This document shows, piece by piece, positions 22,997-34,229 of a stretch of DNA of 64,000 nt. Origin of the DNA: Calocera cornea HHB12733 (taxonomy: Eukaryota > Basidiomycota > Dacrymycetes > Dacrymycetales > Dacrymycetaceae). Position numbers and translations under genes: made by a program. The stretch's first letter is position 1; each line of letters begins with the position of its first letter. A model generated the notes under the pieces. It saw only the letters and a list, made by a program, of their open reading frames with translations, ran no database searches and was not told the DNA's origin. The DNA is taken from assembly GCA_001632435.1 (NCBI GenBank), contig KV423972.1:62001-126000 (forward strand), read 5' to 3'.

Positions 22997-23886
22997 ATGT
23001 ATGCTCGCAACACCATTGCAGTCGTACTGGCCCTCAGCGGGCTCGCTTCCGCCCAGATCGGAAGGTGCGCCCCTCCCCACTTTTCTACCCACAACCACTA
23101 ACCCCGAGGCAGCGTCAACCTCTCCGCGAACTGCACGACTGCCCTTACCTCCATCCTCGCCAACTCCGGCGCAGCGGCCTGCCTGTCTCTTGGGGATGTG
23201 ATCCCTGTGCTCTCCCTCCCCTCCAACACCTCCGTCATCCCGAGCGTCCAGACCTGGCTCGGCGACATGTGCGCTGCCAACCCCTGCTCGAACAGCACCC
23301 TCGACTCAGTCACCTCCACCGTGCTCACCGGGTGTCAGAGTGACATCGTCCAGTACGGGGCAGTGCCGGCGGGGACGACGCTCAACATTCCGGAGTCGCA
23401 ACAGGAGGTCGAGATCGCCTATCCGCCCACCAGGGAGGTTGCCTGCAGCAAGAGGTGCGCACCCTCCCTTTCCATAATCCTAACCAAGCGCATATACTGA
23501 CCCCTTATGGAAGCAACGGCGCCTACTGCCTGATCAACACACTTACGGCCGTACAAAGCCTCCTCGGCACACCCCTCAGCATCGGCACGATCATGTCCGC
23601 CGACTGGGTCACGCTCGCCAGCACGCTCAACACGTCCTCCCTCTGCACAGACTGCAACCAGGCCGCGTACGCGACGCTCAAGGCGCAGGTGCCGAGCGTG
23701 CAGGGCAGCCAGGTCGAGCAGACCGTCGCGAGCAGGTGTGGGAGCGCGTTCGTGAACGGTGGAGTGCCAAGCGACGTCACCCTCGGCAGCAACACGGGGT
23801 CGTCAGCGAGCGGCGCTGCTGGCCTCAGGGCGGCGGTGGCTGGGATGCTCGGCGGTGCCGGGGTGGTCGCGGCGCTGCTCCTGTAG
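22997..23886 (+). CDS. Secreted, probably GPI-anchored cysteine-containing protein
   Basis: Three exons: 22997-23064, 23113-23454, 23514-23886; 717 nt, 238 aa. An N-terminal signal peptide (TIAVVLALSGLASAQ) with a cleavage site near Ala-Gln leads into a Ser/Thr-rich extracellular domain with regularly spaced cysteines (ANCTTALTSI, GDMCAANPCS, CTDCNQAAY, ASRCGSAF). The C-terminus is Gly/Ser/Ala-rich and ends in a hydrophobic stretch without charged tail (AAVAGMLGGAGVVAALLL), as expected for a GPI-anchor signal. The pattern is frequent among basidiomycete cell-surface proteins of unknown function. Both introns are phase 2. The role is not known; a cell-wall or surface location is the inference. 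Confidence 0.75.
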
Positions 23887-26504
23887 ATGGCTGGGCTATA
23901 ATATGTCATGAAAACGGACTATCTGCACAATCTTGTGCGCACGGACTCGGGGCAGTGAGAATCGACACTGTATCCTTATTCCTCATAGCTGGGCTGTGCC
24001 TATGGACTAATCCTGAATGAGAATCTGAATTGTGCATACGCATCCACGCGTGCGATCCTAGCTCAGCGAGTGCTATAGTTCTAGTGTGCTGAAATGTACG
24101 TTCTGTTGAGATTAACAGGGAAGATCACGTGCAGTAATGACCCAGGGCGAAAGTTACAGGGCAGCGGGTATCCGTTACATCACAACTAGGGCAGGCTCCT
24201 ATGAACTCTACGTGGAACCGGGAATAGGGTGGGAGGCAAGCAACCCTGATGAGGGATCCAGAATCTTACCCTCGGGCATCCCGTCGTCCCGGTACTGGAT
24301 CCTCCCTGTCTTCCGGTGTGCGACTGTTCCAGAAGTCATCAGAGAGATAGAGATGCGCCTCCTCCAGGTCCCAATGGCCCTTGGAGCGGCAGCGCCCGAA
24401 TCCCGATTGTGGCTCCAAATAACTCTCCTGCCAGGGCTCCGCAGGAGAGTCTCCGACTTCGGATTTGAAGGTCGTTCTGCTGTCTGGAAACAGTGGAGCA
24501 CACCGCACTTTCACGAGCAAGAACTGGAAATACACAGTGTGGGGTGACTCTGACGCATGCACGTATTCTGGATGCAGTGCGAAGACGGCAGGTGGAACGT
24601 GAGGGGCCTGCGGAGCTCGCAAGAGTCAACGACTGCTTGGAATTTCTCGCATTCTGCCCTTGGTCCTTCTCTTCGAGAGCTGACAGGAACATTCGTGCTC
24701 CTTCTGTGATACAACGTAGGCGTAGCCGTTCTGCCTCGCTTTGCGCCTTCTGGCGCGACGTCTAGTCTCTGAGGCGAGGGCCGGTAGTCCAGCTTACAGA
24801 GCGCGCATATTTAGACGATCGGAGTCAGCTATCTCCTTGTGGTGAGCACTACTGAACAGCTTTGCGCGACATGTGTAGGATATCTTTCTAGCACACAGTG
24901 CGACTAAACGGTAGCGGAAAACATCATACGGTACTGGTCAGGTCGTGATGGGCCAGCCTCACTCCAATACTGCTATCTTGCCACCCTCAAACGGGCAAAT
25001 GCCGAGGAAGGACCGTCTGCACGCGAGCAGTCTCGTGAATAAAGTCAAGCAACGTGCTGGCAAGCAGATCTTAGATCTTAGAGGCGCTCTCCCCCCGCTG
25101 GCAGCTCCAATTTCGTCCTGTGTACAGCGGTCGTGCCTGGATACGATCACCGCGCCGCTTCGTTTTACCATGTCTGTAGTGTAGCCATGGAGGACCTAGG
25201 ATCGCAGGGCTGTTTGAATTGGGAAGTCGGGCTCGCGTACACGAAGATTCCTGGGGAAAGCTGACGCGCTTGCCCAGTCACGAAGATGTCAAGGCATGTG
25301 GATCCAGAAACGTTTCCAGGCGTTGGCTTGACCTAGGAAATTTCGGGTGAACAAGGGCAGTTGAAGACAGGGGGCATGCTGCTAGTACTGCTGCTCGCTG
25401 AGTCAAGAACAGCCTAGCCGGGTTGGGCAGAAGCTCCGTCAGCTCCGCCGTGTCGAAAGCGCCTCCGCACAAAGTCTCCATACCAATTTTGAGCTCCGCT
25501 TTAATGTCCGGCGCGCCGGTCCGCAGTCTACTCCAATCGCTAGGCTCCGGGGTCCCCCAGTGTCCCGCACCTTGTGCAAGCAGTGCACTATCTACTCCAA
25601 TCCCCATTCTCCCGCATATCTGCCACGAATCCCAGAAATTGACTCTCGGAATCAAGTTCTCAGAATAGAAGCTTTGACCGATCCGCGGACGCAACCGCAG
25701 GACCCCAGAGCAAAAGGGCTTGTCTCTCTTGCATCCGCTTTCCCGGGTGAGATCATGCAGTGGCTTTACACACACGTTCGGTTTGGGAGCCCGCTCATAC
25801 GAGTGCAGTACAACCGGGCAAGCCCACTCGATTTAGGAGCTCGTCAGTCTTGTAACGAGAATTTTCTGGGGATCGTTGTTGACTGGGCTGGGATTCAACT
25901 TTGGTGGAACATGTTCACTTGTCGATTCTTCCACGGGTGCAAGTGCCACTGATGCTCACAGCAGAGCAGTGATTGGAGTAGAATTTGCCTTGCGAGCCTT
26001 CGTCCACACGGCTGTCTCTATGTTTGGCAACCTGCTGGTCTTCTGAATGCCATCAACCGCCGGCCACTGACGTACGTTTCGCATACTATTCGCGCCGTCT
26101 TTATACGGCAAGAAGCTGGCTTAAGCGGCGTTCCGGATCAAGTGTCCCTCATCCGCCTCCCATTCCTGGAGGAATGTGCCCGTCTGAGTGGGAATCCCTG
26201 CCCCTGGCACGCTGGGTGCGTGTGATTCTATCTCCTGCGATGTCTTTCCGCACAGCTCCATCAGATGGGCATTGCGCTCAGGGCATGTATTATCTATGGG
26301 AATTGGGCGCCGTAACGGCGCGCACGCTCCAAGGAACCCAAGGGGTCCCATCGCCTGCGCTGGATATAAGGGCGCGCACTACAATCGTACTTTCCCCCTC
26401 CCTGCTTCCTCCCGTCTCCCACCTACCCAAGCGTTCACCGTGGCGGTCTTCTTGTCCCTTCAAGCCTTCATCGTGTCCATCAGCCTCCTTGAATAACATT
26501 AGTG
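23887..26504. other. Long gene-poor stretch
   Basis: 2.6 kb in which I can support no gene. Open frames at 24137-24547 (+) and 25278-25775 (-) are 136 and 165 codons long, but their translations show no domain and have shadow ORFs of similar length opposite. No terminal inverted repeat or target duplication was found by eye. The last ~150 nt include a TATAAG (26365-26370) and a C/T-rich tract ahead of the HAK start codon. Confidence 0.4.
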
Positions 26505-29467
26505 ATGGATGCCGAGAAAGGCATGCGCGATCGGCGCAAAGAACTCCACCTCACCGGCCTGCCCCTTCTGGCCCTCGCCTGGCAAACGCTGGGCATCATC
26601 TACTCGGACATCGGCACGTCGCCTTTGTACGTGTTGAACGGCATTTGGCCCGCCACCGGAGGTATGTCATCTTCCCGTGGTTTGTACTTGGATACGCGTT
26701 ATTCACGCGCCGTCCTCTAGATCTTCCCTCGGATGAGGACATCATCGGCGGTGTATCCGCAATCGTTTGGTCAATGACACTTATACCGTATGCAGTCTTT
26801 CTTGCTGATTTCATTCGTATACTGACCTAATCTTCGCAACCAGGCTGCTTAAATATGTGAGCTACCCCATAAACGCTCGTGTCGCGCCTTGCGTCTGATT
26901 GGGAGGCCCCATTTCTGCTGTCGCGCATTTGCACATGAATATAGGTCATCTTTGCACTCCGCTTCGGCACTGAGGAGGGAGAGGGTGGCACTTTCGCCCT
27001 GTATGTTCATACCTTCGTCTTGTGCAGCACCGTTCTCATCAGCTTCGAACGCTTACAGATTCAACGGTATATTCCCGAAGAAGCAATACGATGAAGACGA
27101 GGAGCGCGCATTGACAGGCGATTCCGGCGTTCGCTCCACCCCGTCGTCCTATGGCGCCGTCGTACGCGCCTTCAGAGTCCCTCTCCAGGCTTGGGTACGT
27201 ACCGGAATAATTGCACCAACTCGCTGTCTCCTCAACCTGCTTTGCAGGCCATGTTCGGAACTGCACTCACCATGGCCGACGGTATCCTAACACCCGCGGT
27301 ATCGGTTACATCTGCTGTCGGCGGCATTGCTGTTGCCAAACCAGAGGTAACAAATGACATTATCCCGATCTCTATCGCGTTCTTGGCTGCGTTGTTCCTC
27401 ATCCAGCGATTCGGCACTGCAAAGATTGCGTTCATTATGTCGCCATGTCAGTTACTCCACAAGTGTGCTGGTTGGCCGAGTTGCTCATCTGTTAATCCAG
27501 TCACTTTCATCTGGCTGGTTCTCATTGGTGGCTCGGGTATTGCCAACATTACTTTCTACCCCGGCATCTGGCGCGCTTACGATCCGTCGCGCGCCGTGCT
27601 TTGGTTCGTCCGAACTGGAAACTACGACTACCTTGCTGGTGTTCTGCTGGCCGTGACGGGCTCCGAGGCATTGTTTGCCAAGTACGCAGAGCCCATTTAT
27701 GTACGCCTCTGCTGACTTATCTAACACCACGCCGCAGCTTGGGCCAGTTTACCCGCGGCGCCATCCAGTTGTCCTTTGTCTGTGTGGCATACCCTTGCTT
27801 AATCCTGGCGTACCTCGGTCAGGGAGCACGTCTCATCTCGGATGGTGAACATGCGCTGGCAAATGTCTTCTACAACACAATTCCAGGACCGGTCAGCGGC
27901 GGGCTGTGGTGGTTCACGTATTGCTTCGCGATTTTCGCTACTCTCATTGCGAGCCAGACGATGATCACCGCAATGTTCAGCCTAGTTCAGCAACTCGTCA
28001 ATTTCCACAGCTTCCCTCCGTACGTTCCGATATTGTTGGGCTGCTGTCAAGTCTTAACAGTCTCCGTAGCCTGCGCATGCTGTATACATCCGAGCTTGTC
28101 CAAGGCCAAATCTATATTCCCGCCGTCAACTGGACGCTCGGAGCTGCGACGATCATCCTTGTTGGCGCTTTCCAGAATTTGACCAACATGACGAATGCTT
28201 ACGGTTTTGCGGTGTCCACGGTTTTCATCGTGACTTCGTCATTGGTCGCTGTTCAAATTCCTCTCGTCAAACGCCTTCCATGGGTCCTCGGTCTTGCCTT
28301 CTTCATCTTCTTCGGTTTCTTCGATGGCATCTTTTGGGGTGCCTCGCTGAGGAAGGTTCCTCTGGGTGCTTGGGTCCCGCTCATGATCGGTGTCGTCCTG
28401 TGGTTGGTCATGATGTTTTGGACCTGGGCCAAGGGTTTGGAAGACAAGTTCGACGGTGTTAACAGACACAATCTCCGCCACTTTATTGTGAATGGAGCGA
28501 ACAAGCCCCACGGAAACGTTGTTGGAGGCGATTTGAAGAGTGGCAAGACGTCGGCGCACAATTATTCTACGATGGCAACGCTTACGCAGGGCAGTGGCGG
28601 AGAAGAAAACTCTACGGAAGAAGATGCTATCTCCAAGGACGATACTACGCCGGATGCATTGTATCTGGTTAGCGAGGACAAAACCTTCGTCCGTGAGCTC
28701 AAACGCGTCCCGATCATGGCCATTTTCCACAAGGTTGCTGGTGGGAAGGGTGTTCCGCACTCCTTTTACGCCTTCCTTAAGCAATGGCCCGCGCTTCCTC
28801 GCATCGTGGTATGTGTAGTCACGTACTCTTTCACAACACTTCACTGATAATCGACGCTCTCAGGTGTTCTTGAGTATCAAGCTTTTGCCTGTGGCACGCC
28901 TACCCGAGCATGAGGAGCGGTATCTCATCACCAAAGTCAGAACCTTGAAAGGTTTCTATGGGGTTACCTGTACGCCCTCAAGTGGCTGATTCACTACTTG
29001 TTGTCTGACGTCTGGTGCAGACCAGATTGGGTTCAGGGAGGATTTCGATGTTAAGGTCGAAGAGATCGTAGCGGGACTTTGCGCCGTAGAGCATCGCTAC
29101 GCTAGTGACGATGAAGAAGGTGAGCGTATGGTTGCGGAGGTCCGCGCCGCAGCCGAGACTAGCATCACGCACATGTGAGTTCTCACAGCTGAGTGTCTGA
29201 ACAAGGCCCCTGACCTTTGGACTCAGCATGCCGAACTACTGGGTGTACAGCAGGCCGGTCAAAGCCGGCATCTTCACGCCCATCGTCCATTATGTCAGAT
29301 CGTTCCTCATCGAGGGACTGTACCGCCAGCTTGGTATGTGCTCCGGTCTCCTAGATCCGTCATAGCGTCGCCTCACACAGTTACCAGCGCAAACTTTCCC
29401 GGACAGCGTGCTTTGGCGCGGTAGCCAGGAGGAAATCATCCGTGTCGGCATCAATGCGAACATCTGA
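26505..29467 (+). CDS. HAK/KUP-type high-affinity potassium transporter
   Basis: Thirteen exons: 26505-26661, 26721-26787, 26844-26856, 26945-27000, 27059-27194, 27248-27446, 27501-27681, 27738-28019, 28070-28808, 28864-28969, 29021-29174, 29227-29333, 29388-29467; 2277 nt, 758 aa. The first transmembrane segments hold the signature YSDIGTSPLYVL and a GEGGTFAL motif followed by the fungal-type loop (GIFPKKQYDEDEERALTGDS). About a dozen hydrophobic segments precede a cytosolic tail that ends LWRGSQEEIIRVGINANI, the usual HAK end. The protein imports K+ across the plasma membrane, probably with H+ or Na+ coupling. Exon 3 is only 13 nt. All joins were checked by phase and by continuity of the family sequence. 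Confidence 0.93.
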
Positions 29468-30718
29468 CGGCTTGGGACTGTCTGAGCGTCGTCGCTCAAG
29501 GCCGTGCTGGATTCATTTTCTGTCTTCACTTATTGACTGGGAAATCCATAGATCAATGTCAACTATGCCAAATTATTCCCAGTCTAAATGATCATCTTCG
29601 TGTTTGACCCCGTTCAGCTTGCGCTCTTTGGCGCTATCCCAAGGTACCCATCGGATCTCGATGCACTACCCCACGAAACATTGTATTCTGCATATGTCTG
29701 CCGGCTGTAATAGCCGAGTCCGAGCACAAGTAAATGTACATGGTAGTCAAGACCATGACTCCTGCGAACAAATATCCAGCACTGAACGACATCTCCACCC
29801 ACTTACCTTCATCCCATACAATAGCTCTACCGCGCACTGTCAAGTAGCTTTCCGACCCCGACTTTTGGATGGAGAGGACCTGTAGCATTTCCGCGGCGAT
29901 CGTCGGTAATCCCCAATGAGATCTGGATTGATAGCTCATTAATCTCATCATGTTGGATTGACTGCCGAGCTGTTCACAATCCACAGATTTCAATTTAGAG
30001 CGATCTAGGAGGATTCATCAGCATGCCCTGGAGCGAGACAAGAAGCTGGTCTTCTCGCGTCACATCCAGGTCAATCATGTACCGTGGTCTCCTGGCCCTC
30101 ATGCAGCAGAGACTTCATCCAAACTTTGGCAATACTGGAACATTCCCGCCTACCGAATCTCGAATCATTCAGTTGGGTTGCTGGGTTCGGCTGTAGGATG
30201 GACCATTTCGATTCACACGTCAATGAGTGCGCAAAGCAAAACCGGGCTGCCGTACACCGACTCGCGCAAGCCTACCATATGCATACTTACGGACGGCGCT
30301 TCACAGGCGTACCGTCAAACAGCCTCTCGATCTGGACGAGCCTGATAAGACAAAGGAATACATACCCGAACTCCTATCTGACGACCTCCTCGAACGCTAC
30401 AATGGCACAAATTGGCCCAGGCAGTAGATAGGCATACTGTCACAACTCAACCATGCCTGCTGTGCGTATATTCTCCCACTCGCGCCGGGGTACTTTCACC
30501 GTCCGGAATGTCTCCTTTGGACGCTGCTAATATGTCATCACTAGTGTTCTTCCCGGAACCCCCTCGAACATCAAGACGGCGGAACCTCACACGACACGAT
30601 TCCTATTCCTGTCCGTACTAGTAGTATAGCAAAAAGCCACACAATTCATCAACTCATTACTTGACCGAACGATATTGTACATCTATGCCTCTATCGCGTC
30701 CGTTCTATCAGGCTATCC
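29468..30718. other. Intergenic stretch with a broken orphan-family copy
   Basis: 1.25 kb between the HAK gene and the L-serine dehydratase stop. It contains the frameshifted relative of the 12.8-kb orphan ORF (30084-30427). An antisense open frame at 29634-29993 has no recognisable domain. Nothing else was identified. Confidence 0.4.
30084..30427 (+). pseudogene. Frameshifted copy B of the orphan family
   Basis: Similar to the ORF at 12794-13315: in one frame FIQTLAILEHSRLPNLESF and later AAVHRLAQAYHM; then the similarity continues in another frame with VKQPLDLDEP and EYIPELLSDDLLERYNG, ending at a stop at 30427. The switch falls near 30305-30315, where no normal-sized intron fits, so one missing base is the simplest explanation. 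No start codon or upstream exon could be assigned. It may be a decayed duplicate; alternatively, an unusual splice pattern could hide a live gene. Confidence 0.4.
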
Positions 30719-33213
30719 TCATCTATCCTGTAGGCGCCCAGAATGCGCGTTGAGACCTGTCGTATGTGTATTCAAAACCTGGAGAATCAACAAGCGGGGG
30801 AGGAGAGCGGGATCCGGACGGTGGTCTACGCCTCATCAGTAACCGAGATCAACATGCGAAAGAACGCAGGACTTACCGCCAAGCCAGACAAGCTCGTCTC
30901 CTTGTACTTGACGGACATGTCCCTTGCTGTCAGGCGCATCGCGTGGATCGCCTCGTCCAAGGTGACGCTGTATACGCCGTCGCTCGCCAGTGCGAGTTGC
31001 GCGGCTGTAACTGCCTTGACAGCACCGAGAGAGTTACGCTCTATGCAGGGGACTTGGACAAGGCCGTCTGTACGCCAACGTCAGTGTCGGATGGACAACG
31101 CAATGGAAAAACATACCAATCGGGTCGCACGTTAAGCCCAGGTTATGTTCGATGCCGATCTCCGCGGCCTGGAGAATAATTTCCGGAGTAGCTGTCCTGT
31201 GGTCAGCCTCTCTCACACAACGTCCAGAATCGTGCCCACCTCCCATAACCGCCGCGAAGCCCGCAGCAGCCATCGAGCATGCGACGCCGACCTCGGCCTG
31301 GCACCCGCCCTCCGCAGCCGAGATAGTCGCCCCGCGCTTGAACAGCATCCCAATCGCCGACGCGGTCAGCAGGAACGTGGCGATATCCTGTTCCGGATCT
31401 TCACTGATGAACTCGACGACCCACTTGAGCACGGCTGGGATGAGGCCCGACGCTCCGTTTGTGGGCGAGGTGACGATCCGCCCGCCTGCGGCGTTCACTT
31501 CGTTCACGGCGATCGCGTAGGTCGAGAGGAAGTCGATAGCGGGGAAGATCGTTTTCCGCTGCGAAGACATGCGGTATCAGCCTCTACCCTTTGCACCCAT
31601 AAGGCGGGGGGACTCACGGAAGGTGTAGGCATAATAGCATGGTTGAAGTTCCCGACCATGCCCCTGCCGAAGCCCGAGCCCGCCCGCGACACATCCCCGC
31701 TCTCATTCCTCCTCGCCGTGAGCGGGAGCTGCATCGGCGGCAGCCGGTCCCTCCCATCCTCTTGCGCCGCAGCCGCGAGCGGGGCCTCGAGCGCCAGATC
31801 GCCGCCTATCCCTCCCGGGCCCGCCACGCCCGGGTATAAGCCGCGCATGAGGCGGCGGTAGAGGGAGGGCGCGCGCCGCCGGAGCTGCAAGCGGCCGGGC
31901 AGCGTCTCCTCCGTCGCTGTCACGCCTGTGCGGATGCACTCGTCCATGACCTGCCAGAGCCTTGCGAGCTTGGAGCGGATCTCGGCGTCGGAGAGGTAGT
32001 GCCGCTCGTTGTCGTACACGAGCTGGGCGATGGTCAACTGTCCCCAGGGCCGCATCATATCAGCCACTGCTCAGATCACTCAGCTGGAGGAAACCATCGC
32101 ACATTATGTTTCTTCGTCAACGCCAGCAGCGAGTCGCCCGAATGGAACAGATACGTCGGCTGCCCGCCCCGCCCGCCCGTCTCCTCCCCCGGATCCCGCT
32201 CCTCCTCCGTCCCCGGCGGCTCGAGCGGGGGCTCGTGGTGGCCGCCCAGGCCGTGTGTCTGCGAGAGCCGCGAGGGGTCGACGCGCGACTTGTCGAGGCC
32301 TTTGTAGTACAGGTTCTCATCGACTACCACCCGCACAACACTCAGTCCCCAGTGACGCGCAGCGCAGAAGACAGTGAGGAGACGCACCCTTCGTCTGCTC
32401 ATTGACCACGAAGCCACCGCCGACAGAGAAGTACTCGTTCGTCGCGAGCAGATCGCCATTCTCGTCAAACGCGCTGAACCGCATCCCGTTCGGATGCGTG
32501 CGCAGCACCTTGTCCCAGTGCCAGAGCATGTCCCGGTCCTGGTCGTAGCGGATGCGGTGCCGGCCGCCGAGGGTGAGCGACTTTGTCTCGAGAATGGACG
32601 CGTAGCGCGAGGGGATCGTCGACGTCTCGATCGTCTCCGGGTCTTCGCCCTCGAACCCGAGGAGGATGGCCTGGGGGGTCATGTGCCCTTTGCCAGTCGC
32701 GGCCAGGGAGCCGTAGAGCGTCACTTTGACCGTTTTGATCTGCCGCAAGGTCAGCTTTTGCGTGTAGAGAGGAGAAGGGTAGGCGGACCTTATCCAACAA
32801 GCCGAGCTCCTCCAGATCACCCACGAAGATCTTCCCCGCCCGCATCGGCCCCACCGTATGACTGCTACTCGCTACCCTCCCCAAAAGCAGCTTGATCAGC
32901 ACCGTCGTCTTCTCGCAGCATGCAAGCAAACCGACTCACGTCCCACCCCGATACTGAACAGGTCAAACGTGGAGATGACCGCGTGCTCCGGGCGCACAAC
33001 GTCGTCTTCCTCCTGCCCTTCGGCGGGGGAGGTGAGGTCAATGGGGATGGCGAGAGAGAGGGCCTCGGCGGGGATTAGCGGGGCGCGGGAGAGCTGGATT
33101 TGGCGCGTGAGAGGCGGGGTGCGGCGGGGTATGGTGGTGCTGGGGGAGAGGGCGGGGTGAGGGGAGGGGGTGGGGAGGCGACGGGGCCGGGCGCGTAGGA
33201 GGGCACGATACAT
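30719..33213 (-). CDS. Iron-sulfur L-serine dehydratase (bacterial SdaA type)
   Basis: Nine exons on the minus strand: 33213-32940, 32871-32789, 32739-32388, 32323-32103, 32037-31618, 31558-31240, 31191-31117, 31067-30877, 30778-30719; 1995 nt, 664 aa. The Arg/Pro-rich N-terminus ([18 protein letters not shown]) looks like a mitochondrial presequence. The beta domain starts at [18 protein letters not shown], the alpha domain at about residue 450 ([15 protein letters not shown]). Cysteines expected to hold the 4Fe-4S cluster are Cys536 (EGGCQAEVG), Cys578 (GLTCDP) and Cys589 (QVPCIERN). The enzyme deaminates L-serine to pyruvate and ammonia without pyridoxal phosphate. The last exon is the least certain: a strong GTAAGT donor after SGLA supports splicing (98-nt intron), but reading through gives a stop 17 codons later. 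Long GA/CT tracts lie upstream of the ATG. Confidence 0.9.
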
Positions 33214-34229
33214 TTTTGAGGTCGAGGGCGAGCAAGCAGGGATCGAGAGCAGGATATCGAGGTCGTGCAATAGCGAGCGAGCGAGCGGGCCGACCGAAAG
33301 CAGAGAGAGAAAGAAGAGCGAGAAAAGAGAGAGAGAGAGTAGAGCTACAGCTAAGTGCTTGGAGGGATGGAGGTGATGGAGGCGCGCCAATTCCGCGCAT
33401 ACAACCACTAGTATACTGTATGCGCCGGCGTGTGCTCTAAAAGAGGCAGGCGGAGGCCGGCCAGTTGGCCCCAATACAGTAATGGCAATCGGGCACTCAC
33501 CACTCGTCCACCTCGGACAACCGGAGATGTGGGGGTGGGGGGAGGACCCTGCGGCGCGCGGACGCGACTCGCTCGGCGGTCAGGTCGTGACCGGCTGGGT
33601 GGGCTGGGGAAGGGAGGTGGAGGCGACGACGGGACGGGATGGGTCGGGGGGGAGGTGGAGGCGCGACGGGCTGACAGGCTGTCTGTAGCCTGTCACTCAC
33701 TAGTACTGGCACGCTGAGCGTGGTGGTGGAGAGAGAAGAGGACTGATTTATCTTTGCTAACAGCATAAGTTATATTTATCCTACAACTCCGTTGTTGACA
33801 GATGGGGCCAAACCATTTTTCTGACTCGATAGATAACCAAACCGCCTTTAAATTCTCATCGCCATGATACGCGCGCGCGGCCGGGGTGGTAAAAAATCTA
33901 AACTCGACGTCAGCCCCAGCCCGCCCAGACCGGGGCCGATAACGCGTCTGGCGTTTCATTATCGCCCGCGTTTCCTCGCCTCCGCATGACGGAGGCTGTG
34001 GCGGCTCCGAAGCTTTGCAGCGACATCAATCACATCAGCGATGGAGGATCAACAACGTGTGAACAACCCTGAGAAGCAAGTGGGAAGCGCCCGGAACATC
34101 AGAATACTTATGGCAACTCTAAATCCAGTCTACAGATCGCATAGCGAAGCGCCGAAACAGAACAAGGATTGATGAAGCATAATGATGATTCATTCCCGCT
34201 ACTTAGTTACACGTTCAGAAGATCACAAG
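33214..34229. other. Intergenic region with GA/CT tracts
   Basis: Promoter and leader of L-serine dehydratase on the left; an AG-rich microsatellite-like tract (about 33295-33345) and GCGA repeats (about 33278-33290) read as long pyrimidine tracts on the transcribed strand. The right half is AT-richer and holds the downstream region of the F-box gene. No further gene is supported. Confidence 0.45.

Noticed and set aside
24137..24547. 136-codon plus-strand frame
   Set aside because: The translation resembles no family I know and has similar-length shadows opposite; not enough to call a gene.
25278..25775. 165-codon minus-strand frame in the gene-poor stretch
   Set aside because: No recognisable domain and no splice partners; comparable frames occur on the other strand.
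33278..33345. GA-rich tract as a possible mobile-element end
   Set aside because: It is simple sequence upstream of the serine dehydratase gene without inverted partner or target duplication.
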